Shown: in pieces, positions 1-6,557 of the stretch | Position numbering within the stretch: the stretch's first letter is position 1 | How the letters are laid out: every line of letters begins with the position of its first letter | Assembly (NCBI GenBank): GCA_934675795.1 | Contig: CAKURW010000053.1 | Span: 1 to 8,692, forward strand | Source of the DNA: an uncultured Collinsella sp. | GTDB taxonomy: Bacteria > Actinomycetota > Coriobacteriia > Coriobacteriales > Coriobacteriaceae | Reading direction: 5' to 3' | Length of the DNA: 8,692 bases | Translations under genes and position numbers: made by a program | The notes under the pieces: model-generated | The model's input: the letters and a program-made list of their open reading frames with translations, nothing else | Told to the model about the DNA's origin: nothing | Database searches by the model: none

Positions 1-110
1 AAGGCGGCATAGACCTTTTGGTCATGCCGCCGAAGTTGAAAGGCAGATTGCCGCTCTGGCGGGCTTGCAGCGTCGAGCCGTTACGCGGTTTGGTAAAACC
101 GCGTAACTAA
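1..110. other. Structured non-coding segment with consecutive hairpins
   Basis: No convincing gene lies here, but the segment folds heavily. Bases 3-31 form a hairpin: GGCGGCAT pairs with ATGCCGCC and GACC with GGTC, with one bulged A at 11 and a TTTT loop. Bases 51-62 form a 4-bp hairpin (CCGC/GCGG). Bases 80-91 pair perfectly with 96-107 (12 bp, GTTACGCGGTTT against its complement) around a 4-base loop. None has a clear T-run inside the window. Read on the minus strand, the 3-31 hairpin ends in TT exactly at the window edge, so a terminator there cannot be excluded. It could be a small RNA, a dispersed palindromic repeat or stacked terminators; the sequence alone does not decide. Confidence 0.35.
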
Positions 111-143
111 AAGGCCGCAGTCGGGATTCCCGGCTGCGGCCTT
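105..143 (-). terminator. Rho-independent terminator of tyrS
   Basis: Bases 111-120 (AAGGCCGCAG) pair perfectly with 134-143. The stem continues through a T-G wobble and CGGG/CCCG (122-125 with 129-132) to a 3-base loop, about 15 pairs in all. On the minus strand the stem is followed by TTTTAGTT, as expected for an intrinsic terminator. It lies 27 bases after the tyrS stop codon. On the plus strand the following bases are only weakly T-rich, so any bidirectional activity would be weak. Confidence 0.85.
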
Positions 144-170
144 ATTGCACTCGTGAGGTCAACTCGCTCG

Positions 171-1382
171 TTAGACCAACTTAAAGCCCTTGCGCTTGCC
201 TACGGAGAGGGTGTCGCCCAGCTTGAGGGCGCTGGGATCGATGTTATAGCTCTTGGGAGCCACCGCCTTGCCGTTGATCTTGACGCCGCCACCGTCAATG
301 TCGCGACGGGCCTGGCCGGCGCTCGCCGAAAGGCCCAGGTCCTTAAGCAGGCCTGCGAGGTAGATCTGGCCCTCGTCGTTGACGGTCAGCTCAACGTGCT
401 TCTCGGGGAAGTCGGCAAGCTGGCCCTCCTTGAACACGCGGTCGAACTCGGCCTGAGCCTCGTCGCCGGCACCGACGCCGTGGTAGGTGTCGCACAGGTC
501 GCGACCCAGAGCGCGCTTGAGCTCGTAGGGGTCGGCAGAACCATCGGCCAGGGCAGCGTCGATCTTGTCGACCTCGGCCGGGGTGAGCGAGCTCGCCAGG
601 CGGTAGTACTTGCCGATCATCTCATCGGGGATGGACATGGTCTTGCCGAACATATCCTTGGGAGCGTCGGTCAGGCCGATGTAGTTGCCGTATGACTTGG
701 ACATCTTGCGCACGCCGTCGGTACCCTCGAGCAGCGGCATGGTGAGCGCGATCTGCGGCTCCATGCCCATCTTCTCCATGAGCTCACGGCCAGCGAGCAG
801 GTTGAAGAGCTGATCGGTGCCGCCCATCTCCACGTCGGCCTTGATCTGCACGGAGTCGAAAGCCTGCATCACGGGATACAGGAACTCATGCAGGGCGATC
901 GGCGTCTGAGACTGGTAGCGCTTGGTAAAGTCGTCGCGCTCAAGAATGCGGGCGACGGTGAACTTGGAGCACACCTGCAGCAGGCCGGCCAGGTCCATCG
1001 AAAGGATCCAGTCGCCGTTGTGCACGATGGTGGTCTTCTCGGGATCCAGGATCTTCATGGCCTGGCTCACGTAGGTCTCGGCATTGGCCTCAATCTGCTC
1101 CTGCGAAAGCTGCGGACGGGTGGAATTCTTGCCCGAAGGGTCGCCGATCAGCGCGGTGCCGTTGCCGATGATGAGGGTGACGTTGTGGCCCAGGTCCTGG
1201 AACTGACGCATCTTGCGCAGGGGCACGGCGTGGCCCAGGTGCAGGTCGGGGCTGGTGGGATCGACGCCGAGCTTGATGTTGAGGGGCTCGCCCTTCTCAA
1301 GCTTCTTGCGAAGGTCGGCCTCGGGAACGATCTGCGCGGCGCCCGAGGTGATGATACGCATTTGCTCGTCAACAGACAGCAT
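171..1382 (-). CDS. tyrS: Tyrosyl-tRNA synthetase
   Basis: Cytoplasmic class I aminoacyl-tRNA synthetase that activates tyrosine with ATP and charges tRNA-Tyr. The 403-residue product matches the family's usual length. Visible signatures are the HIGH-type motif HLGH at residues 48-51, preceded by GVDPTSPDL; the GGTDQ tyrosine-pocket segment at 187-191; and KMSKS at 226-230. The KMSKS form places it in the TyrZ-like subgroup rather than the KFGKT-bearing subgroup typified by Bacillus TyrS. Residues from about 340 onward (including GQARRDIDGGGVKINGKAV) form a C-terminal S4-type RNA-binding domain. The ATG start is supported by AAAGGAGG at 1390-1397, seven bases upstream. A terminator follows at 105-143. 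The upstream neighbour is the co-oriented U32 gene, 96 bases away. The leader is too short for a T-box. Confidence 0.97.
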   Translation of the reverse strand: MLSVDEQMRIITSGAAQIVPEADLRKKLEKGEPLNIKLGVDPTSPDLHLGHAVPLRKMRQFQDLGHNVTLIIGNGTALIGDPSGKNSTRPQLSQEQIEANAETYVSQAMKILDPEKTTIVHNGDWILSMDLAGLLQVCSKFTVARILERDDFTKRYQSQTPIALHEFLYPVMQAFDSVQIKADVEMGGTDQLFNLLAGRELMEKMGMEPQIALTMPLLEGTDGVRKMSKSYGNYIGLTDAPKDMFGKTMSIPDEMIGKYYRLASSLTPAEVDKIDAALADGSADPYELKRALGRDLCDTYHGVGAGDEAQAEFDRVFKEGQLADFPEKHVELTVNDEGQIYLAGLLKDLGLSASAGQARRDIDGGGVKINGKAVAPKSYNIDPSALKLGDTLSVGKRKGFKLV

Positions 1383-1403
1383 TGGGTATCCTCCTTTTTC
1401 TAT

Positions 1404-1430
1404 AGCACCCTCGCCGAAAACGGCGGTGCT
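1404..1430 (-). other. Hairpin in the tyrS leader, next to its ribosome binding site
   Basis: AGCACC (1404-1409) pairs with GGTGCT (1425-1430) and GCCG (1413-1416) with CGGC (1421-1424). There is a 3-base bulge (1410-1412) and a 4-base loop. The stem ends six bases before the AAAGGAGG of tyrS. No T-run follows on the minus strand, so it is not a good intrinsic terminator for the U32 gene. It might tune tyrS translation or mRNA stability; that is inference. Confidence 0.4.
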
Positions 1431-1450
1431 GGAAGTCCATAAACTCTCTT

Positions 1451-1459
1451 ATGATAACA
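1451..1459 (-). promoter_or_regulatory. tyrS: Candidate extended -10 promoter for tyrS
   Basis: On the minus strand the bases read TGTTATCAT, that is TG-N-TATCAT. This is five of six matches to the -10 consensus plus the extended TG. No good -35 is seen 16-18 bases upstream (GGTGCC lies there). Transcription would start near 1444, giving a leader of about 60 bases that carries the 1404-1430 hairpin. It would let tyrS be expressed independently of the U32 gene. Confidence 0.4.
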
Positions 1460-1478
1460 AACTGACGCGACGCGGCAC

Positions 1479-3437
1479 CTACGACAGGAAAATCCTCGTC
1501 CTGCCGCATGCGTCAATGGCAACTGGCAGACGTGTACCGTCACGCTCGACCAGATAGCGTACCTGCCGACGACGTAAGCAGTCGCGGCAACGAACCTGTC
1601 CCGTCGCATCGGTGGCGCAGACGCCCTCGGCGGTCAGCAGGCAGTGCTCGCACACCATAAGCTCGGGACGGTCGACGTCGACCGGACCCAAGACGCCGGG
1701 TTCAGCAGCCAGCTCGGCAATACGCTCCGCATCATTGCCGAGCAACTCGGCCGGCAAGTACACCCGCCCCGCACCGAATCCGCGCAGCCAGGTAAGCGTG
1801 GCCCGATTCGCGCAGAACACCGGCGCCGCCACGTCAAACGTCACGCCCAGCTCGCGAGCGATCGCCACCTGCCCCAGGTTGCGGCAGACGATGCGCTCGG
1901 CACGCTGCATCAGTGAGCGGGTCCAGTCAGCGTCACTCGCGCGGCACACCTCGTCAAGCACCACAACGGCGTCGGACAAATCGAGTTCTCCGCGCGGGTC
2001 GGCATCCATCAGCTGCCAAGCAAAAACCATGCGAGTGGGAACCGCGCACTCCACCAACTCCGTCGATGCACCGCCATCCACCGCAACGCCCTCAAAGGGC
2101 AGCACTTCAACGGCACGCTCAACGGGCGCAATCGCATCCGCCTCGGCCCGCATGCGCTCCAACACCGCCGCCGTCTGATCCAACACGCCGGCGCTGCGAA
2201 TCAGGTACACCTCGCAGCCCGCGTCCACCTTACGCTTGCAATGCACGACGATGCGCTTCCCCGCTGCTGCATCCACCGGGCAGGGCACCTGCGGCCAGCG
2301 CTTGGGCGCATCGGGACGCGCGTCGACACCCGGATAGAACCGAATCTCGAGCGTGTCACCCGCCGCCACGGCGGCGTCGAGCTCAACGGTCACCTCTTCG
2401 TGGCCCACAGCGACCAAACGCCCCACGCGCACGCCCTGGTTAATTGCGCGTTCAAAACTCATAAGCTCCGCACCCGAGCGGCCTCGCAAATACGCGTCGG
2501 TAAACCCGCGGTTAAACGACCTTCCCAGCTCGCGCTCAAGCTCTTCCACGGCATCGGGGTCCCACGCGCCGTCGCACAGCATATCGAGTGCCCGGCGCCA
2601 CACCCGCACCACGTTGAATACGTAATCGGGGTTCTTCATGCGCCCCTCGATCTTGAGCGACGCCACGCCGGCATCTACAAGCTCGGGCAGATGCGCAATA
2701 CCCAGATAGTCGCGCGGACACAGCAGGCGATCTCCCTCGACGGCGGCAACACTCTGCCCAGCCTCGTCCACCAAGTCATAGGATAGACGGCACGGCTGCG
2801 TGCAATCACCGCGCATCGCAGAGCGGCCACGTCGAAGGGCAGAGAACTCGCACGCCCCCGAATAGCCGATGCAAATCGCACCGTGGCAGAATACCTCGAT
2901 GGGCACACCCGTGGCACATAGCGCCGCAATCTCGTCGACCGTCAGCTCGCGTGCCGTCGTCACGCGCTCGACCCCCAGCTCATCGGCGGCAAGCCGCACG
3001 GCGCCTTCGCTATGAACGCCCGCCTGCGTAGACAGGTGAATCTCGACCCCGGGAATCGCCGCGCGCAGCGCGCAGGCCAACCCGGCATCGGCGACAATCA
3101 GAGCATCGGCGCCCAGCTCCAGTGCATGAGCTCCCAACGCCACCGCGTCGGACAACTCATCGTCAAACACGAACACGTTGAGCGTTACGTACACACGCAC
3201 GCCATGAGCATGCGCCACGGCACAACCGCGCGCAAACTCGTCATCCGTAAAGCCATGCGCGCTCACACGGGCGTTAAAGCCGCCCAACCCCGCATAGATG
3301 GCATCGGCACCCGCGGCGATGGCCGCAAGCATCTGGTCGAGCCCGCCCGCCGGCGCCAGCAGCTCGGGCAGCGCCGCACCGGCAGCATCCAATCCAGTCT
3401 CGTATTGTCCGCTCGGCCCCATCGTCCGAATCGCCAT
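1479..3437 (-). CDS. U32 family protein (peptidase U32; probable RlhA/TrhP-type RNA hydroxylation enzyme)
   Basis: The 652-residue product has U32 hallmarks. ELLAPAGG at 25-32 begins the barrel and GADAIYAGL follows at 43-51. The U32 signature EVFCHGAICIGYSGAC lies at 181-196, with the continuation GDCTQPCR (210-217) and SLKIEGRMKNPDYV (260-273). Although named peptidases, the studied E. coli members RlhA and TrhP hydroxylate 23S rRNA C2501 and tRNA U34. Cys188, Cys196, Cys211 and Cys216 are candidates for metal or Fe-S ligands. At about 650 residues it is RlhA-sized rather than the shorter TrhP form. A second partial repeat spans about 460-580, then comes a cysteine cluster (C596, C599, C607, C617, C620) before a tail typical of long U32 proteins. 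I chose the ATG at 3437 because AAGGAG (3445-3450) lies seven bases upstream; the in-frame ATG at 3464 lacks a good site. Exact substrate unknown. Confidence 0.9.
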   Translation of the reverse strand: MAIRTMGPSGQYETGLDAAGAALPELLAPAGGLDQMLAAIAAGADAIYAGLGGFNARVSAHGFTDDEFARGCAVAHAHGVRVYVTLNVFVFDDELSDAVALGAHALELGADALIVADAGLACALRAAIPGVEIHLSTQAGVHSEGAVRLAADELGVERVTTARELTVDEIAALCATGVPIEVFCHGAICIGYSGACEFSALRRGRSAMRGDCTQPCRLSYDLVDEAGQSVAAVEGDRLLCPRDYLGIAHLPELVDAGVASLKIEGRMKNPDYVFNVVRVWRRALDMLCDGAWDPDAVEELERELGRSFNRGFTDAYLRGRSGAELMSFERAINQGVRVGRLVAVGHEEVTVELDAAVAAGDTLEIRFYPGVDARPDAPKRWPQVPCPVDAAAGKRIVVHCKRKVDAGCEVYLIRSAGVLDQTAAVLERMRAEADAIAPVERAVEVLPFEGVAVDGGASTELVECAVPTRMVFAWQLMDADPRGELDLSDAVVVLDEVCRASDADWTRSLMQRAERIVCRNLGQVAIARELGVTFDVAAPVFCANRATLTWLRGFGAGRVYLPAELLGNDAERIAELAAEPGVLGPVDVDRPELMVCEHCLLTAEGVCATDATGQVRCRDCLRRRQVRYLVERDGTRLPVAIDACGRTRIFLS

Positions 3438-3444
3438 CGGCAAA

Positions 3445-3450
3445 CTCCTT
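3445..3450 (-). promoter_or_regulatory. Ribosome binding site deciding the U32 start
   Basis: The minus strand reads AAGGAG here, followed by seven bases and the ATG at 3435-3437. It selects this start over the in-frame ATG nine codons upstream (3464), which has only a weak GAG upstream. The rest of the divergent intergenic region (3451-3587) must hold the promoters for both flanking genes, but I see no convincing -35/-10 pair on either strand. Confidence 0.7.
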
Positions 3451-3587
3451 ACCAAGGTATGCATTCACTCTGAAAAATGCCGTCTTCCAGCATACACGAG
3501 GCCTCGCGCGCCCCGTTTGGTTTATCGTGTAATAACTTATGTCCATCCTGCCCCGACGGCACATCCGCCGTCCGGCACGACATACCT

Positions 3588-3592
3588 GGAGG
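3588..3592 (+). promoter_or_regulatory. Ribosome binding site deciding the penicillin-binding protein start
   Basis: GGAGG lies seven bases before the ATG at 3600-3602. This favours a 732-residue protein that begins just before its basic, membrane-anchoring N-terminus. The longer open frame, from an ATG at 3477, would add 41 residues of non-typical sequence with no ribosome binding site. Confidence 0.8.
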
Positions 3593-3599
3593 TCAATAT

Positions 3600-5798
3600 A
3601 TGGGTCCTCGCCAACGACAGGGACGCAGCCGTTCAAAGACGCATGCTCTGCCCATAATCCTGCTCTCGTTTTTGGGCTTTTTGCTTATCGCGGGCGTGGC
3701 ATTTGGCATCGGCATGGTCGGCAACGTCAACCGCTGGCTGTCCGATCTGCCCGACTACACCGACGCCAACGCGTATCTGGTGAGCGAGCCCACCGAGATC
3801 GTCGACTGCAACGGCAACAAGATCGCAAGCTTCTACACGCAAAACCGCAAGTCCATCACCAAGGACGAGGTCTCCCCCTACGTGCTGCAGGGCACCGTTG
3901 ACGTCGAGGACGAGCGCTTCTACGAGCACGGCGGTATCGACCTGTGGGGTATCGCGCGTGCTGCGGTGGCAACCCTCGGCGGCGGGCACGAAGGCGCCTC
4001 GACTATCACCCAGCAGCTGGTGCGCAACACCATCCTGCAGGAGGAGCAGTTCGACTCGACCATCGAGCGTAAGGTGCGCGAGGCCTACATCGCCGTAAAG
4101 ATGGAGGACATGTACTCCAAAGACGAGATCCTCATGATGTACCTCAACACCATCTATTACGGCCACGGCGCCTACGGCATCGAGGCCGCAGCCGAGACCT
4201 ACCTGTCCAAGAGCGCCGCCGACCTCACCCTGAGCGAGGCCGCGCTGCTCATCGGCCTTCCCAACTCGCCTTCGCAGTACGACCCCACGGTCAACCCCGA
4301 CCTGGCGCTGTCCCGTCGCAACAAGGTCCTCGACAACATGCTGCGCCTGGGCCACATTACGCAGGATGAGCACGATGCCGCACAGGCCGAGCCCATCACC
4401 CTCAACGTGACCGAGATTTCGGGCAGTGGCGTCGACGTATACTCGCAGCCCTACTTTGTCGCCTATGTCAAGCAGCTGCTGGAGCAGGAGTTCTCGACCG
4501 ACGTGCTCTTTAAGGGCGGTCTGACCGTCAAGACCACCATCGACCCCACGATGCAGCAGGTGGCAGAGAATGCCGTCCGCGAGCAGCTCGACACGCTCTC
4601 ACTCGACGGCCTGGACATGGGCATGGTCGTCGTCGACCCCAAGACCGGCTACATCAAGTGCATGGTGGGCGGCTACGACTACAACGCCGACGAGAACCAC
4701 GTAAACCATGCCACGGCCAAGCGTCCCGTCGGCTCCACCTTTAAGGCCTTTACGCTGGCAACCGCCATCCAAAACGGCATGAACCCCAACGTCACCCTCA
4801 ACTGCAATTCGCCGCTCAAGGCTAAGGGCACCACGACCGAGGTCCAAAACTACGCCAACCATAGCTATGGCAACATCACGCTTAAGCAGGCAACGGCATA
4901 CTCCTCCAACACCGGCTACATCCAGGTGGCGGAAGCCGTCGGCAACAGCAAGATCATCTCACTCGTCAAAAAGCTCGGCATCGATCCCGCCAAGGACAAC
5001 ATCGAGGACGTTCCCGTCATGACGCTCGGCACCGGCTCGATCTCGCCGCTCGAGATGGCCGCCGCCTACGCGACGTTTGCCAACGGCGGCTACTATCGCC
5101 AGCCGATCGCCATCACCGAGATTGACTCTCGTACCGGTTCGGTGCTGTACCAGCACACGGACAATCCCTCACAGGTGCTTACCGAGGGCGAGGCCGCCGC
5201 GGTCACCGATGTTCTGTCCGGCGTCATGCAGGGCGGCGGTACGGGTGCTGCTGGCGCCCTGAGCGTCAACCAGCCCTATGCCGGCAAAACGGGCACCACC
5301 GACAACACCACCAACCTGTGGTTCTGCGGCTATACCCCGCAGCTGGCGTGCGCCCTGTGGACCGGCTATTCCGCGGGCGAGATTCCCATCCAAAAATACG
5401 GCACAGACCTGCTGGGCGACAGCACCAACCTGCCTGTCTTTAAGCGGTTTATGAACACCGTTCTGACCGGTACCGAGCGCGAGGAGTTTGCGACCGGAAC
5501 GGCGCCCACCTACAAGAACAACAGCGTCTGGAAGTTCTACGGCACCAACAACACCAAGAAGACGGAGAACGACGACAAGGACGAGAACGAGGACGAAGAG
5601 GAAACCACCACAACGACCACCACGACGACCACGACCACCGAGACCACGGGCGGCGACACCACCGGCGGCACCGGAACGACCGGTGGCTCGACGGGCGGCT
5701 CCACTGGTGGTTCGACCGGCGGCGATGGCGGCACGCCTACGCCCACGCCTACGCCCACTCCCGACCCCTCGCCCACGCCTGACGATACTGTTGGCTAG
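3600..5798 (+). CDS. Class A penicillin-binding protein (bifunctional transglycosylase/transpeptidase, PBP1A type)
   Basis: Polymerises lipid II into glycan strands and cross-links the peptides, outside the membrane. The 732-residue protein has a short basic cytoplasmic end and one membrane segment at about 18-40. A GT51 transglycosylase domain follows: VEDERFYEHGG with catalytic Glu103, GASTITQQLVRN at 132-143, RKVREAYIAVKMED at 157-170, and YYGHGAYGIEAAAETYL at 186-202. The transpeptidase domain carries S379-T-F-K382 (SxxK with the nucleophilic serine), S435-S-N437 (SxN) and K563-T-G565 (KTG), so both activities look intact. After residue 655 comes an unusual tail: an acidic stretch, twelve threonines, Gly/Ser/Thr repeats and a Thr-Pro run. 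The gene diverges from the U32 gene, has its own terminator, and is probably monocistronic. PonA, PBP1A or MrcA would all be defensible names. Confidence 0.95.
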   Translation: MGPRQRQGRSRSKTHALPIILLSFLGFLLIAGVAFGIGMVGNVNRWLSDLPDYTDANAYLVSEPTEIVDCNGNKIASFYTQNRKSITKDEVSPYVLQGTVDVEDERFYEHGGIDLWGIARAAVATLGGGHEGASTITQQLVRNTILQEEQFDSTIERKVREAYIAVKMEDMYSKDEILMMYLNTIYYGHGAYGIEAAAETYLSKSAADLTLSEAALLIGLPNSPSQYDPTVNPDLALSRRNKVLDNMLRLGHITQDEHDAAQAEPITLNVTEISGSGVDVYSQPYFVAYVKQLLEQEFSTDVLFKGGLTVKTTIDPTMQQVAENAVREQLDTLSLDGLDMGMVVVDPKTGYIKCMVGGYDYNADENHVNHATAKRPVGSTFKAFTLATAIQNGMNPNVTLNCNSPLKAKGTTTEVQNYANHSYGNITLKQATAYSSNTGYIQVAEAVGNSKIISLVKKLGIDPAKDNIEDVPVMTLGTGSISPLEMAAAYATFANGGYYRQPIAITEIDSRTGSVLYQHTDNPSQVLTEGEAAAVTDVLSGVMQGGGTGAAGALSVNQPYAGKTGTTDNTTNLWFCGYTPQLACALWTGYSAGEIPIQKYGTDLLGDSTNLPVFKRFMNTVLTGTEREEFATGTAPTYKNNSVWKFYGTNNTKKTENDDKDENEDEEETTTTTTTTTTTTETTGGDTTGGTGTTGGSTGGSTGGSTGGDGGTPTPTPTPTPDPSPTPDDTVG
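5604..5783 (+). repeat. Low-complexity repeat encoding the penicillin-binding protein tail
   Basis: In-frame codon repeats. Twelve consecutive Thr codons (5604-5639) are followed by Gly/Thr-rich sequence and three tandem Gly-Gly-Ser-Thr units plus a final Gly-Gly (about 5682-5723). An alternating Thr-Pro run (5733 onward) contains a 12-base unit, CCTACGCCCACG, in two tandem copies. Synonymous codons vary among the Thr and Gly codons, so the peptide pattern seems selected rather than a recent simple DNA expansion. The Thr-Pro part is more DNA-identical and may slip. Confidence 0.8.
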
Positions 5799-5821
5799 AA
5801 ATTCATCCGGCCATTAGCAAC

Positions 5822-5868
5822 AAGGCCCCCGAGCAGCTTATTAAACTGCTCGGGGGCCTTTTAGTTTA
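5822..5868 (+). terminator. Rho-independent terminator of the penicillin-binding protein gene
   Basis: AAGGCCCCCGAGCAG (5822-5836) pairs perfectly with 5846-5860. This is a 15-bp stem with a 9-base A+T-rich loop, followed by TTTTAGTTT. It starts 24 bases after the stop codon. Convergent argR has a separate terminator just beyond. Confidence 0.9.
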
Positions 5869-5899
5869 AAGCGACCTGGTGAACGGTCTTTATACCGGC

Positions 5900-5938
5900 A
5901 AACAATATAGGGGGTACCGACCAACGTCGATACCCCCT
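5900..5938 (-). terminator. Probable terminator of argR
   Basis: AGGGGGTA (5909-5916) pairs with TACCCCCT (5931-5938). After one mismatch, CGAC (5918-5921) pairs with GTCG (5926-5929) around a CAAC loop. On the minus strand the stem is followed by ATATTGTTT, moderately T-rich. It lies 49 bases past the argR stop and faces the opposing terminator of the convergent gene. Confidence 0.65.
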
Positions 5939-5987
5939 TACAAGCCACCATGTCACGCACACAGTGCCGAGCGCACGACCCGCACGC

Positions 5988-6425
5988 CTACTTGCGAGAA
6001 TTGCTCAGCTTATTGATCAGCGCCTCGAGACGCTCGCCGTCCTCGGCCGTCTGGGCAATAACCAAAATCGTATCGTTGCCGGCAAGCGAGCCAAGCACAT
6101 CGGGCAGCTCTGCCGCATCAACGGCGGCGGCGATGCCGGAAGCCGTGCCAGGCCGAGCCTTGATCATAACCAGATTATCGGTGCGCAGAACGCCCGTTAC
6201 GAGCTCGGAAACCATACGCTGCAGGTGCAGGTCCTCTGCCAGAACATAGATGCCCTCAGGGAGCTTACGCAGCCCCATATCGGCAATATCGCGAGAGACA
6301 GTCGCCTGCGTGCAATCAAAGCCCATAGCGCGGAGCTCATCGACCAGCACGCGCTGCGTGCGGACGTCCTTATTGCGCACAATATCTCTAATGGCATCCT
6401 GGCGCCCATTGCGTTTTTTAGCCAT
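5988..6425 (-). CDS. argR: Arginine repressor ArgR/AhrC
   Basis: Arginine-responsive transcription factor, hexameric in studied members, that represses arginine biosynthesis and often activates catabolism. The 145-residue product is near the usual 150. The N-terminal winged-helix DNA-binding domain spans about 5-65, with the family motif TQATVSRDI at 39-47. The C-terminal arginine-binding and oligomerisation domain contains GTASGIAAAVDAAELP (93-108) and GNDTILVIA (116-124), the expected effector-binding elements. I chose the ATG at 6425, with the purine-rich GGAGAGAGGG just upstream (6431-6440), over an in-frame TTG at 6458 that would add 11 atypical residues. No arginine gene is adjacent, so it probably acts in trans. 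Palindromes at 6459-6473 and 6514-6551 may be control sites. Confidence 0.95.
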   Translation of the reverse strand: MAKKRNGRQDAIRDIVRNKDVRTQRVLVDELRAMGFDCTQATVSRDIADMGLRKLPEGIYVLAEDLHLQRMVSELVTGVLRTDNLVMIKARPGTASGIAAAVDAAELPDVLGSLAGNDTILVIAQTAEDGERLEALINKLSNSRK

Positions 6426-6458
6426 ACAAACCCTCTCTCCAAAAGATGGCGGAGACAA

Positions 6459-6473
6459 TCAATCAGTGATTGA
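6459..6473. promoter_or_regulatory. Perfect 15-base palindrome upstream of argR (candidate operator)
   Basis: TCAATCA-G-TGATTGA, two 7-base arms around one central base, 34 bases before the argR ATG and 19 bases before its ribosome binding region. One central base is too few for an RNA hairpin loop, so a dimeric DNA-binding protein is the better reading. Autoregulation by ArgR is possible. The site does not closely match the E. coli or Bacillus ARG box as I know it, so the binding protein is unknown. Confidence 0.4.
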
Positions 6474-6513
6474 ATAGTTTAACGCTATTTGAAGGCTTTT
6501 GTGTATAAGAACG

Positions 6514-6551
6514 CATTTCGAAACAATTCTATGCAAATTTGTTTCGAAATG
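6514..6551. repeat. 13-bp perfect inverted repeat between the glycosyltransferase gene and argR
   Basis: CATTTCGAAACAA (6514-6526) is repeated as its exact complement at 6539-6551, separated by 12 bases. Each arm contains the palindrome TTTCGAAA; the two cores are 26 bases apart, centre to centre. The repeat begins six bases past the glycosyltransferase stop codon. A TATACA hexamer on the minus strand (6502-6507) lies just downstream and could be a -10 for argR, with the repeat overlapping the -35 zone. As an RNA it would be a 13-bp stem with no T-run after it, so a terminator role is less likely than an operator role, but both remain open. Confidence 0.55.
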
Positions 6552-6557
6552 AGCCGT

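Noticed and set aside
2..110. Short plus-strand frames running from the left edge to TAA at 104-106 or at 108-110, and a minus-strand frame over 1-80
   Set aside because: Two plus frames and one minus frame are open for about 25-35 codons, none has a visible start or ribosome binding site, and the stems explain the sequence better. A gene tail entering from the left cannot be fully excluded.
1612..2786. Several plus-strand frames of 170-190 codons antisense to the U32 gene
   Set aside because: Their products are rich in Arg, Pro, Ser and Ala without family motifs, as expected for shadows of a high-GC gene.
3497..3535. CGAGGCCTCG palindrome and a TAATAA hexamer in the divergent intergenic region
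   Set aside because: The palindrome is only 10 bases in G+C-rich DNA, and no -35 lies at a proper distance from TAATAA, so I could not support an operator or promoter call.
3477..3599. 41-residue N-terminal extension of the penicillin-binding protein from the ATG at 3477
   Set aside because: It has no ribosome binding site, while GGAGG lies seven bases before the ATG at 3600, directly ahead of the usual basic-plus-membrane N-terminus.
3633..4373. 246-codon minus-strand frame antisense to the penicillin-binding protein
   Set aside because: The opposite strand encodes a complete, motif-rich enzyme. Long antisense frames are common in G+C-rich codon-biased genes, and this one has no recognisable domain.
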